19,509 bases of DNA from JBHELQ01 sp046262995 (GCA_046262995.1 JBHELQ010000132.1:1-19509); one strand, 5' to 3'; counted from the first letter of the stretch, positions 5,918 through 13,470 are shown. Notes: generated by a model not told the origin, from the sequence alone. Numbers and translations are program-made.

Positions 5918-7132
5918 TCAGTTCGGCGGCGCGGGCGGCAGAGAGATTCTGTGCGGCGGTCGCCGGACCTTGTGGCGATGCGACCTGTACCAGCGTCGCA
6001 GCGCGTTGTACGTCGGCCGGCGACGGCCCTTCGGAGAGAGGAGGCCGAGATCGAAGAAGTCGCCGACGCCTCCGGGGCGCGGGCCGACCAGCAGGTACTG
6101 GAGGTTCTGCTTCACGCGGCGGTTGCGCAACGCCAGCGACCATCCCTGCTTTAGATACCTGACTCGGCGGCGCTTGGGCAGGGTGCGAGGGCCGGAGCCG
6201 AAGTAGCCGTACTCGGTCAGGTAGAGCGGCATGTGCCTGCCGCCCCTCCTGCGCAGGGCGCCTGCGCGGGAGGCGCGATCGAGGGCCCGCGTAAGCCTGC
6301 GGAGAGTGGCCATGGTCACGTTGTTGCGACCGGGATAGCGAAAGCGCGCGGGGTGCAGGAAGTCGTAGGGATGGTGGGCGTAGCCGTCGGCCTTCAACCT
6401 GGGGCAGTGACCCCTGCGGTGGTAGCGGCGGTTCAGGCAGAGCACCCGGCGCAGGAATGTGAGCGGCGCGAGCGCCCTGCCGCGACTCTGACCGTATGGC
6501 ACGGTCTCGCCGAATAGCACCTGCGCGTGCGGGTCCTGCGCCTTGATCGCCTGGTAGCCACGGAAGTAGAGGCTGCGGTAGAGGCGCGGCGCGGCACGCA
6601 GCGGCGACAGCCAGGTGTGCCAGTTGGGCTCGTTCCAGATCGAGTAGCGCTTGACCCGGCCGCGGAAATGGCGAGCGGCGTGGGCGACGAAGTCGGCGTA
6701 CAGGCCCGCGTTCGGGCGGTAATTCCCCACCCGGTGGTTGGCGGTCGCGAAGGCCGGGGCCTGGCCGGTGAGCGTCAGGTACACGCGCACGCCGTGTCGG
6801 GCGGCGGCGTCGATGGCGTTGTCGATCAGGCCGAAGTCGTAGGTGATCACGGCCGGCCGTGTGCGCGACTGGCGCTGGCTCAGAAACAGCACGTTCGCCC
6901 AGGACACGTTGATCCGCAGGCGGCTGACGCCCAGCGGACGGATCAGCCGGTAGGCCCGCTCGCGGTTGAAGGACTGGTGCAGGCCGTTGCCGACGAAGAC
7001 CGAGTCGTCCTGGATCGAGATCTCCATCCCACGCGCGGCGCTGGCCGGGGGGGCGGAGCTGCATCCGATCAGGATCGCGGAGACGATCGCGGCGGCGAGG
7101 AGGACCGTGAGACGTGGTGGGCGGAGATTCAC
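5918..7132 (-). CDS. Exported glycoside hydrolase lipoprotein, clan GH-A type
   Basis: A 404-residue protein with a lipoprotein signal (MNLRPPRLTVLLAAAIVSA and lipobox LIGC at C24), so it is probably anchored outside the membrane. A TIM-barrel glycoside hydrolase follows. The acid/base Glu is E168 in YSIWNEPN and the nucleophile is probably E307 in LYLTEYG, the paired Glu pattern of clan GH-A (GH5/GH39-like 'cellulase family'). Between them lies a basic insert bracketed by cysteines (CLNRRYHRRGHCP), shared with the paralogue upstream. The GTG start at 7132 was chosen because it directly precedes the signal peptide; the open frame further upstream overlaps the paralogue. Gene order suggests co-transcription with the paralogue (62-base gap) and thiE (7 bases). 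The substrate is unknown. Confidence 0.85.
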   Translation of the reverse strand: MNLRPPRLTVLLAAAIVSAILIGCSSAPPASAARGMEISIQDDSVFVGNGLHQSFNRERAYRLIRPLGVSRLRINVSWANVLFLSQRQSRTRPAVITYDFGLIDNAIDAAARHGVRVYLTLTGQAPAFATANHRVGNYRPNAGLYADFVAHAARHFRGRVKRYSIWNEPNWHTWLSPLRAAPRLYRSLYFRGYQAIKAQDPHAQVLFGETVPYGQSRGRALAPLTFLRRVLCLNRRYHRRGHCPRLKADGYAHHPYDFLHPARFRYPGRNNVTMATLRRLTRALDRASRAGALRRRGGRHMPLYLTEYGYFGSGPRTLPKRRRVRYLKQGWSLALRNRRVKQNLQYLLVGPRPGGVGDFFDLGLLSPKGRRRPTYNALRRWYRSHRHKVRRPPHRISLPPAPPN

Positions 7133-7194
7133 TGGGGGCGGTTGAGAGGCGGTTGCTGTGGTTCTTTCGGCAGGGACGACGAAGACTTGAGCCG

Positions 7195-8652
7195 CTATCG
7201 CTTGGCAGGGCGCTTGATCCGCGCGAGGCCGCCGATCTTGATCTTGTAGGTCCGCTTGCCGGCAGCCCTCACCCTCAGCAGCTTGCGGAAGTAGCCCCTG
7301 GAGTTCAGGCGGGCGCTCCCGATGCGATGGAAGTGCCCATGACGCCGCCGGGCCTCGATCACCGCGAGCTGACCGCCGGCGCCCGCGCGCAGGCCGCCGA
7401 AGACCTGGACGTGCCCACGGCCCCGTAGCCGGACGAACGCGGGCAGCCGGTAGGCGGCGTACACGCCTGGCTTGGGAGTGCCGTGGGCGAAGCGCAGACC
7501 CTGCTGGAAGTTGGACCAGCGCCGGAAGATGCTGCCACCGGCGGGCGGGTCGTCCACCAGCGTGTACTGCGAGTAGCTGCGCACGCGGGGGTTGCGGAAG
7601 GCGATCCACTCACTGCGGTCCATGAACCCCGGGACCCGCCTGATCGGGTACTGGAACGGGTCCGGCGGGTTGGTCTGGAAGCCGTACTCGGTGATCCAGA
7701 TGGGCAGGCGCCGGCGCAGCTTGTGGCGGCGAGCCAGCGCGTCCAGCACCTTCCGCAGGCGGCCGAGCTCCGAGATCGGAGCGTCGTCGCGCTGCCGCGT
7801 GCGCGCAGTGGGCCCGCCGCGGGCGGTGTAGGGGTGATAGGCCAGACCGGAGGTGGGGATGCGTCCCACCCGACGTGGGCAGCCGCGCGCACGGGCGGCC
7901 CTGCCGCGGTAGCGGTGGTAGCGGCGGTTGAGGCAGAACAGCTCGCGCAGGAAGGCGAGCGGCGGGACGCGCTTGCGCGAGCGGCCCCCGAGGGGCATCA
8001 GCTCCCCGAGCAGAAGCGTGTCCGCTGCATGGCCCGAGTCGCGCAGTCCCCTGTAGAAGGCCAGGTAGAGCCGGCGGTAAAGGGTCGGAGAGAGCGGTAT
8101 CCGGCGGCGGTTCCGCTGGGGACTGAGCCAGCTCGTGAGGTTGGGCTCGTTCCAGGCGGACCAGAGCGTCACCCGGGGCACCCCCGCGCTGCCGGAGAAG
8201 TGCTGGCCGGCCGCGAAGACGAAGGACTCGAACTCGGACGAGCTGGGCCGATGGGTACCGGGATGCCGGTTCGTCCCGCTGCTCGCCCAGCCCGGTGCCG
8301 AGCCGCCGAGGGAGATGAACGGGCGCAGCCCGCGGGCCACCGCGTCCCTGACGAAGCCGTCGACCGCGGACCAGTTGTAGGAGCTCGGGCTGCGGGCGTC
8401 GAAGCCCGCCGGGCGAGAGTTGCCGCCCGGAGTCACGTCCCTCCATCGCACCTGGACCTTGACGATCTCGTCTCCGAGCGCGTGGAACTCGTCGAGGGTC
8501 CGCTGCCGCGCGCCGGGCCCGCTGTTGAGGATCAGCGCGTCGTCCTGGATGATCGACTGCTGCCTCGAGTTTGCGCCGGCCGAGGGCGTCAGCACGGCGC
8601 CGGTCGCGGCCGCGACCATGCAAGCGATGACTGTTACTCGGCGAATGAGCAT
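7195..8652 (-). CDS. Secreted glycoside hydrolase, clan GH-A type, with C-terminal domain
   Basis: A 485-residue protein with a Sec signal peptide (MLIRRVTVIACMVAAATGAV, cleavage likely near residue 27) and a TIM-barrel glycosidase core. The acid/base Glu is E169 in SAWNEPN and the nucleophile is probably E322 in IWITEYG. It is a clear paralogue of the lipoprotein that follows: both share NEPNxxxWLSP, the LNRRYHR insert with paired cysteines, and TEYGF/Y. Unlike the neighbour it has no lipobox and carries about 75 extra residues at the C-terminus (VQVFGGLRAGAGGQLAVIEA onward), with alternating hydrophobic and basic residues ending IKRPAKR, probably a small beta-rich, basic domain. The protein is very Arg-rich, which fits binding an acidic cell-surface polymer. 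The substrate cannot be named. Confidence 0.85.
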   Translation of the reverse strand: MLIRRVTVIACMVAAATGAVLTPSAGANSRQQSIIQDDALILNSGPGARQRTLDEFHALGDEIVKVQVRWRDVTPGGNSRPAGFDARSPSSYNWSAVDGFVRDAVARGLRPFISLGGSAPGWASSGTNRHPGTHRPSSSEFESFVFAAGQHFSGSAGVPRVTLWSAWNEPNLTSWLSPQRNRRRIPLSPTLYRRLYLAFYRGLRDSGHAADTLLLGELMPLGGRSRKRVPPLAFLRELFCLNRRYHRYRGRAARARGCPRRVGRIPTSGLAYHPYTARGGPTARTRQRDDAPISELGRLRKVLDALARRHKLRRRLPIWITEYGFQTNPPDPFQYPIRRVPGFMDRSEWIAFRNPRVRSYSQYTLVDDPPAGGSIFRRWSNFQQGLRFAHGTPKPGVYAAYRLPAFVRLRGRGHVQVFGGLRAGAGGQLAVIEARRRHGHFHRIGSARLNSRGYFRKLLRVRAAGKRTYKIKIGGLARIKRPAKR

Positions 8653-8794
8653 CGGGCGGTGAGGGGTACGACCGACCTGCTAACCACCCGGACGTCCCGT
8701 AGTTGCGGTTGAGACCCTGCCTCCAGGCGGCGAGCGGAATGTCTAGCAGACGAGCTTCGCCGACGACCCCGCTGAAGGCTACGATGCGTGAGCC
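8653..8794. promoter_or_regulatory. Divergent intergenic region, hydrolase and DUF6458 genes
   Basis: These 142 bases separate two divergent genes and should carry both promoters. On the plus strand a -10-like TACGAT (8780-8785) ends 9 bases before the GTG at 8795, the leaderless layout also seen at 1652-1667; a poor TTCGCC lies 18 bases further upstream as a possible -35. On the minus strand no convincing hexamers were found in front of the hydrolase ATG. No dyad or repeat stands out. Confidence 0.35.
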
Positions 8795-9007
8795 GTGGGG
8801 ATAGGCACATCCATCTTCCTGATCGCCGCCGGCGCGATCCTGCGCTATGCCGTGGACTTCGAGGTCACCGGCATCGAGATCCAGACGGTCGGCCTGATCC
8901 TGATGCTGGTCGGCATCGCCGGGCTGATCATCTCGCTGGCCGTGATGTTCCTGGCGGATCGCGACCGTGACCGCAGGGTCGACGACTACCCCACGCGCCG
9001 CTACTGA
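8795..9007 (+). CDS. Small two-helix membrane protein, DUF6458 type
   Basis: A 70-residue protein starting at GTG (MGIGTSIFLIAAGAILRYAV) with two hydrophobic segments (5-20 and about 31-53) and a charged tail DRDRDRRVDDYPTRRY. The pattern, a glycine-led first helix, a short polar link (DFEVTGIEIQT) and VGLILMLVGIAGLIISL, matches the small actinobacterial DUF6458 family as I recall it. The function is unknown. There is no Shine-Dalgarno; a -10-like TACGAT lies 9 bases upstream, so the message may be leaderless. It stands alone just ahead of the TPP riboswitch, which begins about 24 bases after its stop, so it is probably a separate transcript. Confidence 0.85.
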   Translation: MGIGTSIFLIAAGAILRYAVDFEVTGIEIQTVGLILMLVGIAGLIISLAVMFLADRDRDRRVDDYPTRRY

Positions 9008-9030
9008 GCCTGGCGGCTACCATCCTCTAG

Positions 9031-9116
9031 ACGGGAGCTCGGAGAGACCGGGCTGAGAGGGCGGCTGGGTCGCCGCCGACCGTGGAACCTGATCCGGGTA
9101 ATGCCGGCGCAGGGAT
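9031..9116 (+). ncRNA. TPP riboswitch (THI element)
   Basis: The conserved THI-box parts are present in order: GGGAGC near 9033, GGGCTGAGAGGG (9050-9061), a GC-rich variable hairpin GGCTGGGTCGCC (9063-9074), then CTGATCCGGGTAATGCCGGCG (9089-9109) and CAGGGA (9110-9115). Thiamine pyrophosphate binding to such elements represses the genes downstream, here thiO, thiS, thiG and an NTF2-like gene. A -10-like TACCAT at 9018-9023 would start transcription near the 5' edge. No long terminator with a U-run is visible after it, which suggests control of translation rather than of termination. Confidence 0.95.
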
Positions 9117-9127
9117 CGATCGGCACG

Positions 9128-9150
9128 GCCCCCCGCCGAGAGGAAGGGGC
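9128..9150 (+). promoter_or_regulatory. Possible SD-sequestering hairpin of the riboswitch
   Basis: GCCCC (9128-9132) can pair with GGGGC (9146-9150), leaving a 13-base loop that holds the ribosome binding site GAGAGGA (9139-9145) just ahead of the thiO GTG at 9155. A fold of this kind could be the expression platform of the TPP riboswitch, acting on translation. The pairing is seen in the sequence; the switch between alternative folds is inference and was not computed. Confidence 0.4.
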
Positions 9151-9154
9151 AGCC

Positions 9155-10264
9155 GTGCAGGCGCCTGAAGGCAGAAGCTACGACGCGGTCGTCGTCGGGG
9201 CCGGGCTGATCGGCCTGGCCTGTGGCTGGCGTGCTGCGGAGCAGGGCCTCTCGGTGCTGGTCGCCGAGCGGGCCCCGAAGCCCGGGGCGGGCGCTTCCGG
9301 GGTGGCCGCCGGAATGCTGGCGCCGGTTACCGAGGCGGACTTCGGCGAGGAGCGGCTGTTGCGGCTGAACCTGGACGCGCGGGAGCGCTGGCCGGCCTTC
9401 GCCGCCCGGCTCGAGGAGCGCACGGGACTGTCCATCGGATATCGAGAGACGGGCGCGCTGTTTGTGGCCGCCGACCGCGACGACGTCGCTGAGCTACGCC
9501 GCCTGCATGACTTCCAGCGCGCGCTCGGCCTGGATGCCGAATGGCTCGCGCCCAGGGACTGCCGGGCGCTCGAGCCGGGCCTCTCCCCGCGCGTGTCGGG
9601 CGGGGTCCTGTGCCCGAATGAGGCCCAGGCCGATCCACCCGCCGTGCTGGCGGCGCTGAGCGCGGCGGTCCGCCAGGCGAGCGGCGAGCTGGCCTGCGGC
9701 GTCGAGGTCCAGGGCGTGGAGCTGGACGGCGGGCGGGTGGCCGGAGTGCGCACGGCGACCGGCGTGGTCAGGGCGCCGCGCGTGGTGATCGCCGCCGGGG
9801 CATGGAGCGCCGGGCTCGCGCCGGGAGGCCGAGGGCCGGCGGTGCGCCCGGTCAAGGGCCAAATAATCCAGTTGCGGGTGCGTGGCGGCGGGCCCGAGCC
9901 GCTCACGCGGATCGTCCGCAGCCCCCGCTGCTACCTGCTCGCGCGCGGCGACGGACGCGTCGTGCTGGGCGCCACGGTGGAGGAGCAGGGCTTCGACACC
10001 GCGGTGACGGTTGACGGCGTCCACCGCCTGCTCGAGGCGGCCCGGGAGGTGCTCCCCGAGGTGGCGGAGCTCGAGCTGGTGGCCGCCCGGGCGGGACTCA
10101 GGCCGGGCTCGCGGGACAACGTCCCGGTAGTGAGCGCCGATCCGCGGACCCCCGGTCTCACGTGGGCCACCGGCCACTACCGCAACGGCGTGCTGCTGGC
10201 CCCTCACACGGCGGAGCTCGTGGCGACCCTGCTCACGGGCGAGCGCGTGGAGGCACGGGCGTGA
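9155..10264 (+). CDS. thiO: Glycine oxidase for thiazole synthesis
   Basis: ThiO oxidises glycine to iminoglycine with FAD and oxygen, supplying the C-N unit of the thiamine thiazole. The protein has 369 residues from the GTG at 9155, which follows GAGAGGAAGGGG. The frame is open further upstream, but that part lies inside the riboswitch, so 9155 is the supported start. Visible are the FAD Rossmann motif VVGAGLIGLACGWRAAEQG, the following acidic residue in LVAER, the helix GASGVAAGMLAP, the conserved VKGQIIQLR strand and the C-terminal DAO-family motif GLRPGSRDNVP, then GHYRNGVLLAP. Its last bases (GTGA) overlap the start of thiS, indicating coupled translation. Confidence 0.95.
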   Translation: MQAPEGRSYDAVVVGAGLIGLACGWRAAEQGLSVLVAERAPKPGAGASGVAAGMLAPVTEADFGEERLLRLNLDARERWPAFAARLEERTGLSIGYRETGALFVAADRDDVAELRRLHDFQRALGLDAEWLAPRDCRALEPGLSPRVSGGVLCPNEAQADPPAVLAALSAAVRQASGELACGVEVQGVELDGGRVAGVRTATGVVRAPRVVIAAGAWSAGLAPGGRGPAVRPVKGQIIQLRVRGGGPEPLTRIVRSPRCYLLARGDGRVVLGATVEEQGFDTAVTVDGVHRLLEAAREVLPEVAELELVAARAGLRPGSRDNVPVVSADPRTPGLTWATGHYRNGVLLAPHTAELVATLLTGERVEARA

Positions 10265-10470
10265 CGAGCGTGACCCTGAACGGCCGCCTGCGCGAGCTTC
10301 CTCGGAACGCGACGGTCGAGGCGGCCGTGCGCGAGGCCGGCGCCCCCGAGGCGGGCCGTGGGGTGGCTGTGGCCGTGGACGGCGAGGTGGTGCCGCGCGC
10401 CGCCTGGCACCACACGCGCCTCCGTGAGGGCCAGCAGGTCGAGGTCCTGCGAGCGGTGCAGGGAGGCTGA
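10261..10470 (+). CDS. thiS: Sulfur carrier protein ThiS
   Basis: A 69-residue beta-grasp sulfur carrier ending in the required Gly-Gly, whose thiocarboxylate donates sulfur for the thiazole ring. It begins VTLNGRLRELP after GTG and shows the family pattern: beta hairpin, helix ATVEAAVREAG, then VAVAVDGEVVPRAAW and a final strand QQVEVLRAVQGG. The GTG overlaps the thiO stop by 4 bases (GTGA), and the stop codon abuts the thiG GTG. No ThiF adenylyltransferase lies in this window, so the partner that activates the C-terminus must be encoded elsewhere. Confidence 0.95.
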   Translation: MTSVTLNGRLRELPRNATVEAAVREAGAPEAGRGVAVAVDGEVVPRAAWHHTRLREGQQVEVLRAVQGG

Positions 10471-11241
10471 GTGCCGCTCGAGATCGCCGACCGCGGCTTC
10501 GGCTCCCGCCTGATCATGGGCACGGGCGGCTTCCGCAATCTCGAGCTGATGTCCGAGGCGGTGGCGGCCTCCGGGGCCGAGATGGCGACCGTGGCCATGC
10601 GGCGGGTCGATCCCTCTGCGCGCGGCTCGATCTTCGAGCTCCTCACGGAGGCCGGCTGCTTCGTGCTGCCGAACACGGCCGGGTGCTACACGGCGCGCGA
10701 CGCCGTCACGACGGCGCGGCTGGCGCGCGACGCGCTCGAGACCGACTGGGTGAAGCTCGAGGTGATCGGCGACGACCGCACGCTGCTGCCCGACCCGGGT
10801 GAGCTGATCGAGGCGACCGAGACGCTGGTCGCAGACGGCTTCACCGTGCTGCCCTACACGAGCGACGACCCGGTGCTGGCGCGTCGCCTGGAGGACTCCG
10901 GCGCCGCGGCGGTCATGCCGCTCGGCTCACCGATCGGCAGCGGGATGGGGATCAACAACCCGTACAACCTCCGCCTGATCGTCGAGCAGGCCCGGGTGCC
11001 CGTGATCCTGGACGCCGGCATCGGCACCGCCTCGGACGCGGCGATCGCGATGGAGATGGGCTGCGACGGCGTCCTGCTGGCCAGCTCGGTGTCACGTGCG
11101 CAGGACCCCGCCGGCATGGCGCGGGCGATGCGCCTCGCGGTCGAGGCCGGATACGAGGCCCGGCGATCGGGCCGCATCCCGCGCCGCCACTACGCGCAGG
11201 CGTCCTCTCCGCTCGAGGGGACTCCGGAGCTGCGACGGTGA
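10471..11241 (+). CDS. thiG: Thiazole synthase
   Basis: ThiG condenses DXP, iminoglycine and ThiS-thiocarboxylate to the thiazole phosphate. The 256 residues match family length. Motifs include SRLIMGTGGF near the start, VAMRRVDP (42-48), TAGCYTARDAVTTARLAR, the Schiff-base lysine K95 in WVKLEVIGD, the AAVMPLGSPIGSGMGINNP phosphate-binding loop, and DAGIGTASDAA near residue 185 and VLLASSVSRAQDP for the phosphate site. Translation starts with a GTG directly abutting the thiS stop. Its own stop overlaps the start of the next gene (GTGA). Confidence 0.97.
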   Translation: MPLEIADRGFGSRLIMGTGGFRNLELMSEAVAASGAEMATVAMRRVDPSARGSIFELLTEAGCFVLPNTAGCYTARDAVTTARLARDALETDWVKLEVIGDDRTLLPDPGELIEATETLVADGFTVLPYTSDDPVLARRLEDSGAAAVMPLGSPIGSGMGINNPYNLRLIVEQARVPVILDAGIGTASDAAIAMEMGCDGVLLASSVSRAQDPAGMARAMRLAVEAGYEARRSGRIPRRHYAQASSPLEGTPELRR

Positions 11242-11738
11242 CCCCCGGCGGTCGCGCCGAGCTCGAGCGCCCCGCCCTCGACCGGCTCGCGGTCGGCTGG
11301 CGCCAGGCCTGGGCGAGCGGCGGCTTCGCCGACTGCTGCACCCCGGACGTGCACTATGAGGATCCGGTGGCCGTGCAGCCGCTGCGCGGAGCGGACGCGC
11401 TGGAAGCGCACGCCGCGGCGCTCCGCTCGGCGCTGCCGGACCTGCGCGTCGAGGCGAGCTCGCCCTCGCTCGGCGCCGGGGAGCACGCCTGCCTCCCGTG
11501 GCGCCTGGCCGGCACCCACCGCGGCGACGCCGGCGCGCTCCCGGCGACGAACCGTTTCATCGTGCTGCACGGCGTGCACTACGTGGAGCTGAGCGACGGG
11601 CTGGTCCGGCGCGCCCGTGGGTTCTTCGACCTCTACGGCGCCGCCGCGCAGCTCGGACTGCTGCCGGCCCGGGGCGGCCTGGGCGAGACGGCGCTGCTCC
11701 TACTGCGCGGCTTCGGCCTGCGCCGCCGGCCGGAGTGA
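11238..11738 (+). CDS. SnoaL-like NTF2-fold protein in the thiamine operon
   Basis: A 166-residue NTF2/SnoaL-like protein, nearer the ester cyclase or polyketide cyclase type than the array at 1736-3355: it has the early helix LDRLAVGWRQAWASGGFADC, the acidic strand CTPDVHYEDPVAVQPLRG, the HAAALRSALPDLRVEA segment, and a late strand VELSDGLVRRARGFFDLYGAAAQLGLLP typical of SnoaL. It starts with a GTG overlapping the thiG stop by 4 bases, so it is the last gene of the riboswitch-controlled operon and should be repressed by TPP with it. No such protein is a standard thiazole-pathway member known to me. It might handle an unstable intermediate or be a bystander. The fold is well supported; the role is unknown. 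Confidence 0.8.
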   Translation: MTPGGRAELERPALDRLAVGWRQAWASGGFADCCTPDVHYEDPVAVQPLRGADALEAHAAALRSALPDLRVEASSPSLGAGEHACLPWRLAGTHRGDAGALPATNRFIVLHGVHYVELSDGLVRRARGFFDLYGAAAQLGLLPARGGLGETALLLLRGFGLRRRPE

Positions 11739-11747
11739 GGCGGAGGC

Positions 11748-12608
11748 TCAGCCGGTCAGCAGCTCGAGCAGGGCCTTCTGGGCGTGCAGGCGGTTCTCCG
11801 CCTGGTCCCAGACCGCGGAGCGCTCGCCGTAGAGGAGCTCCTCGGTGATCTCCTCGCCGGGATGGGCCGGGAGGCAGTGCAGGACCACCGCGTCGTCGCG
11901 GGCGGAGCCGACCAGCGCGGGATCCACCCGGTAGGGCGCGAGCAGGGCACGGCGGCGCTCGCCCTCCTCCTCGTCGCCCATGCTCACCCAGACGTCGGTG
12001 TAGACGGCGTGGGCATCGGCGACCGCCGCGCGCGGGTCGGTGCCGCCGGCGCCGTCGAGCGCCAGCTCGGCGGGCGTGGCCAGGGCCACCTCCACCCCGG
12101 CCAGAGAACCGAGCACGAGCAGCGAGCGCGCGACGTTGTTGCCGTCCCCCACGTACGCGAGCTTCAGGCCCTCGAGCGTGCCGAAGCGCTCGCGCAGGGT
12201 GACCAGATCGGCCAGCGCCTGGCAGGGGTGATGGTCGCGGGTCAGCATGTTGATGACCGGCGCGTCGGCGTGGGCGGCCAGCTCCTCAACGGTTTCGTGG
12301 GGGCCGGTGCGGACGCCGATAGCGGCCACGTAGCGCGACAGCACGAGCGCCGTGTCCCTGACCGACTCGCCCCGGGCGAGCTGCAACTCGCCCTCGCGCA
12401 GGACCACCGGGTGTCCCCCGAGCTGAGCGACTCCGACCTCGAACGAGACACGCGTGCGCGTCGAGGGCCGCTCGAACACGAGCGCGACGCTGCGGCCCTC
12501 GAGCGCGCGCGAGGAAAGCGGGTCGGCCTTCAGCTCCAGCGCGCGCTCGATCAGGGCGCGAAGCTCGTCGCCCGTAAGCTCCTCGCCGGTCAGGAAGTGG
12601 CGCGCCAC
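11748..12608 (-). CDS. argF: Ornithine carbamoyltransferase
   Basis: The enzyme makes citrulline from ornithine and carbamoyl phosphate in arginine synthesis. From the GTG at 12608 it has 286 residues (MARHFLTGEEL), matching the usual N-terminus of the family, though a little short overall. Motifs are FERPSTRTRVSFE with the carbamoyl-phosphate loop S49-R53, HHPCQALAD (126-134), TDVWVSMGDE for ornithine, and HCLPAHPGEE with C245. An alternative GTG at 12650 adds 14 residues but overlaps the divergent gene; GGCGGAAAG lies 8 bases before it, whereas the 12608 start has no clear ribosome binding site. No other arg genes are nearby. It converges on the thiamine operon with 9 bases between stops. 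Confidence 0.95.
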   Translation of the reverse strand: MARHFLTGEELTGDELRALIERALELKADPLSSRALEGRSVALVFERPSTRTRVSFEVGVAQLGGHPVVLREGELQLARGESVRDTALVLSRYVAAIGVRTGPHETVEELAAHADAPVINMLTRDHHPCQALADLVTLRERFGTLEGLKLAYVGDGNNVARSLLVLGSLAGVEVALATPAELALDGAGGTDPRAAVADAHAVYTDVWVSMGDEEEGERRRALLAPYRVDPALVGSARDDAVVLHCLPAHPGEEITEELLYGERSAVWDQAENRLHAQKALLELLTG

Positions 12609-12620
12609 CCAGGCATCGTA

Positions 12621-13412
12621 GTGCGGGCTCTCAGCTGGAACCTGTTCCACGGACGGGACTTTCCGCCCGAGTCGCCCCTTCGCAGCCTGCGCTCACGGCT
12701 GAAGGCGAATCGGCCGCTACGAGAGGAGTTCGGCGGGCTGATCGCGAGCTGGGACTGGGACATCGCGCTGCTCCAGGAGGTGCCGCCGCGCTGGCTTCGC
12801 CCGCTCGCCGCCGCCTGCCGCGCGCATGGGGCGAGCGCGCTGACCTCGCGTAACCAGCTCGCCCTGCTGCGGGCGTTGCTCGCGGACTGGAGCCCGAACC
12901 TGATCGCGTCGAACGAGGGCGGCTCGAACCAGCTGCTGGTGCGCCCGCCCGGCCGGCTGGTGGAGGTGCGGCGGCTCACGCTTACTCGGCTGCCCGAGCG
13001 CCGGCGGATGCTCTGGGCGCGAGTGGCGCTACCGGGCGGGCCGCTGGCCGTGGCCAACCTGCACGCGACGGCCGGCGACCCGTCGCGAGCGGCGGAGGAG
13101 GTGATCGTGGCCGCGAACCGCGCCGTCGAGTGGGCCGCCGGGGATCCGCTCGTGTTCGGAGGCGACCTCAACCTGCGGCCGCGGAGCGAGGCCGAGCTGT
13201 TCGCCCGGCTGCGGGAGCACCATGGGCTCGGCGAAGCGACCGCTCCCGACGCGATCGACCACCTGCTCGTGCGAGGTCTCGCTGTGGTCGAGCCGCCCCG
13301 CCGGCTCCCCTCTGCCGCGCGCGAAGTCGCCGTTCAGGGCCGGCGTCTGCGGCTCTCCGACCACGCTCCGGTGCGCGCGTCGTTCGCGCTGCACGGCGAC
13401 ACCGAAGCGTGA
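12621..13412 (+). CDS. Endonuclease/exonuclease/phosphatase-fold hydrolase
   Basis: A 263-residue member of the EEP superfamily (metal-dependent phosphoesterases including exonuclease III, DNase I and sphingomyelinase). The catalytic signatures are complete: WNLFHG with the metal-site Asn, LLQEVP with the metal-binding Glu, ANLHAT with the His, GGDLNLRP with Asp and Asn, IDHLLV, and the terminal SDHAPV with the general-base His. There is no signal peptide, so it is likely cytoplasmic. The start is the GTG at 12621, just before the first strand (RALSWN), 12 bases from the argF start on the other strand; the ribosome binding site is weak. The substrate, nucleic acid or phospho-compound, cannot be read from the sequence. 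Confidence 0.88.
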   Translation: MRALSWNLFHGRDFPPESPLRSLRSRLKANRPLREEFGGLIASWDWDIALLQEVPPRWLRPLAAACRAHGASALTSRNQLALLRALLADWSPNLIASNEGGSNQLLVRPPGRLVEVRRLTLTRLPERRRMLWARVALPGGPLAVANLHATAGDPSRAAEEVIVAANRAVEWAAGDPLVFGGDLNLRPRSEAELFARLREHHGLGEATAPDAIDHLLVRGLAVVEPPRRLPSAAREVAVQGRRLRLSDHAPVRASFALHGDTEA

Positions 13413-13470
13413 GATCGTGCGCGGTTGGAGATAGTTTGAGCTAAGCGAGTCGCGAACAGGAGGCAGGAGA

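Noticed and set aside
9101..9154. Upstream ATG at 9101 for thiO
   Set aside because: It lies within the conserved riboswitch core (GGGTAATGCCGGCG) and has no ribosome binding site. The GTG at 9155 has a strong one.
11739..11747. Bidirectional terminator between the thiamine operon and argF
   Set aside because: Only 9 bases separate the stops and no stable hairpin with a U-tract was found by eye.
11784..12620. Upstream extension of the EEP gene frame across argF
   Set aside because: The frame is open, but this part is antisense to argF with its STRTR, HPCQ and HCLP motifs. The EEP fold begins at about 12621.
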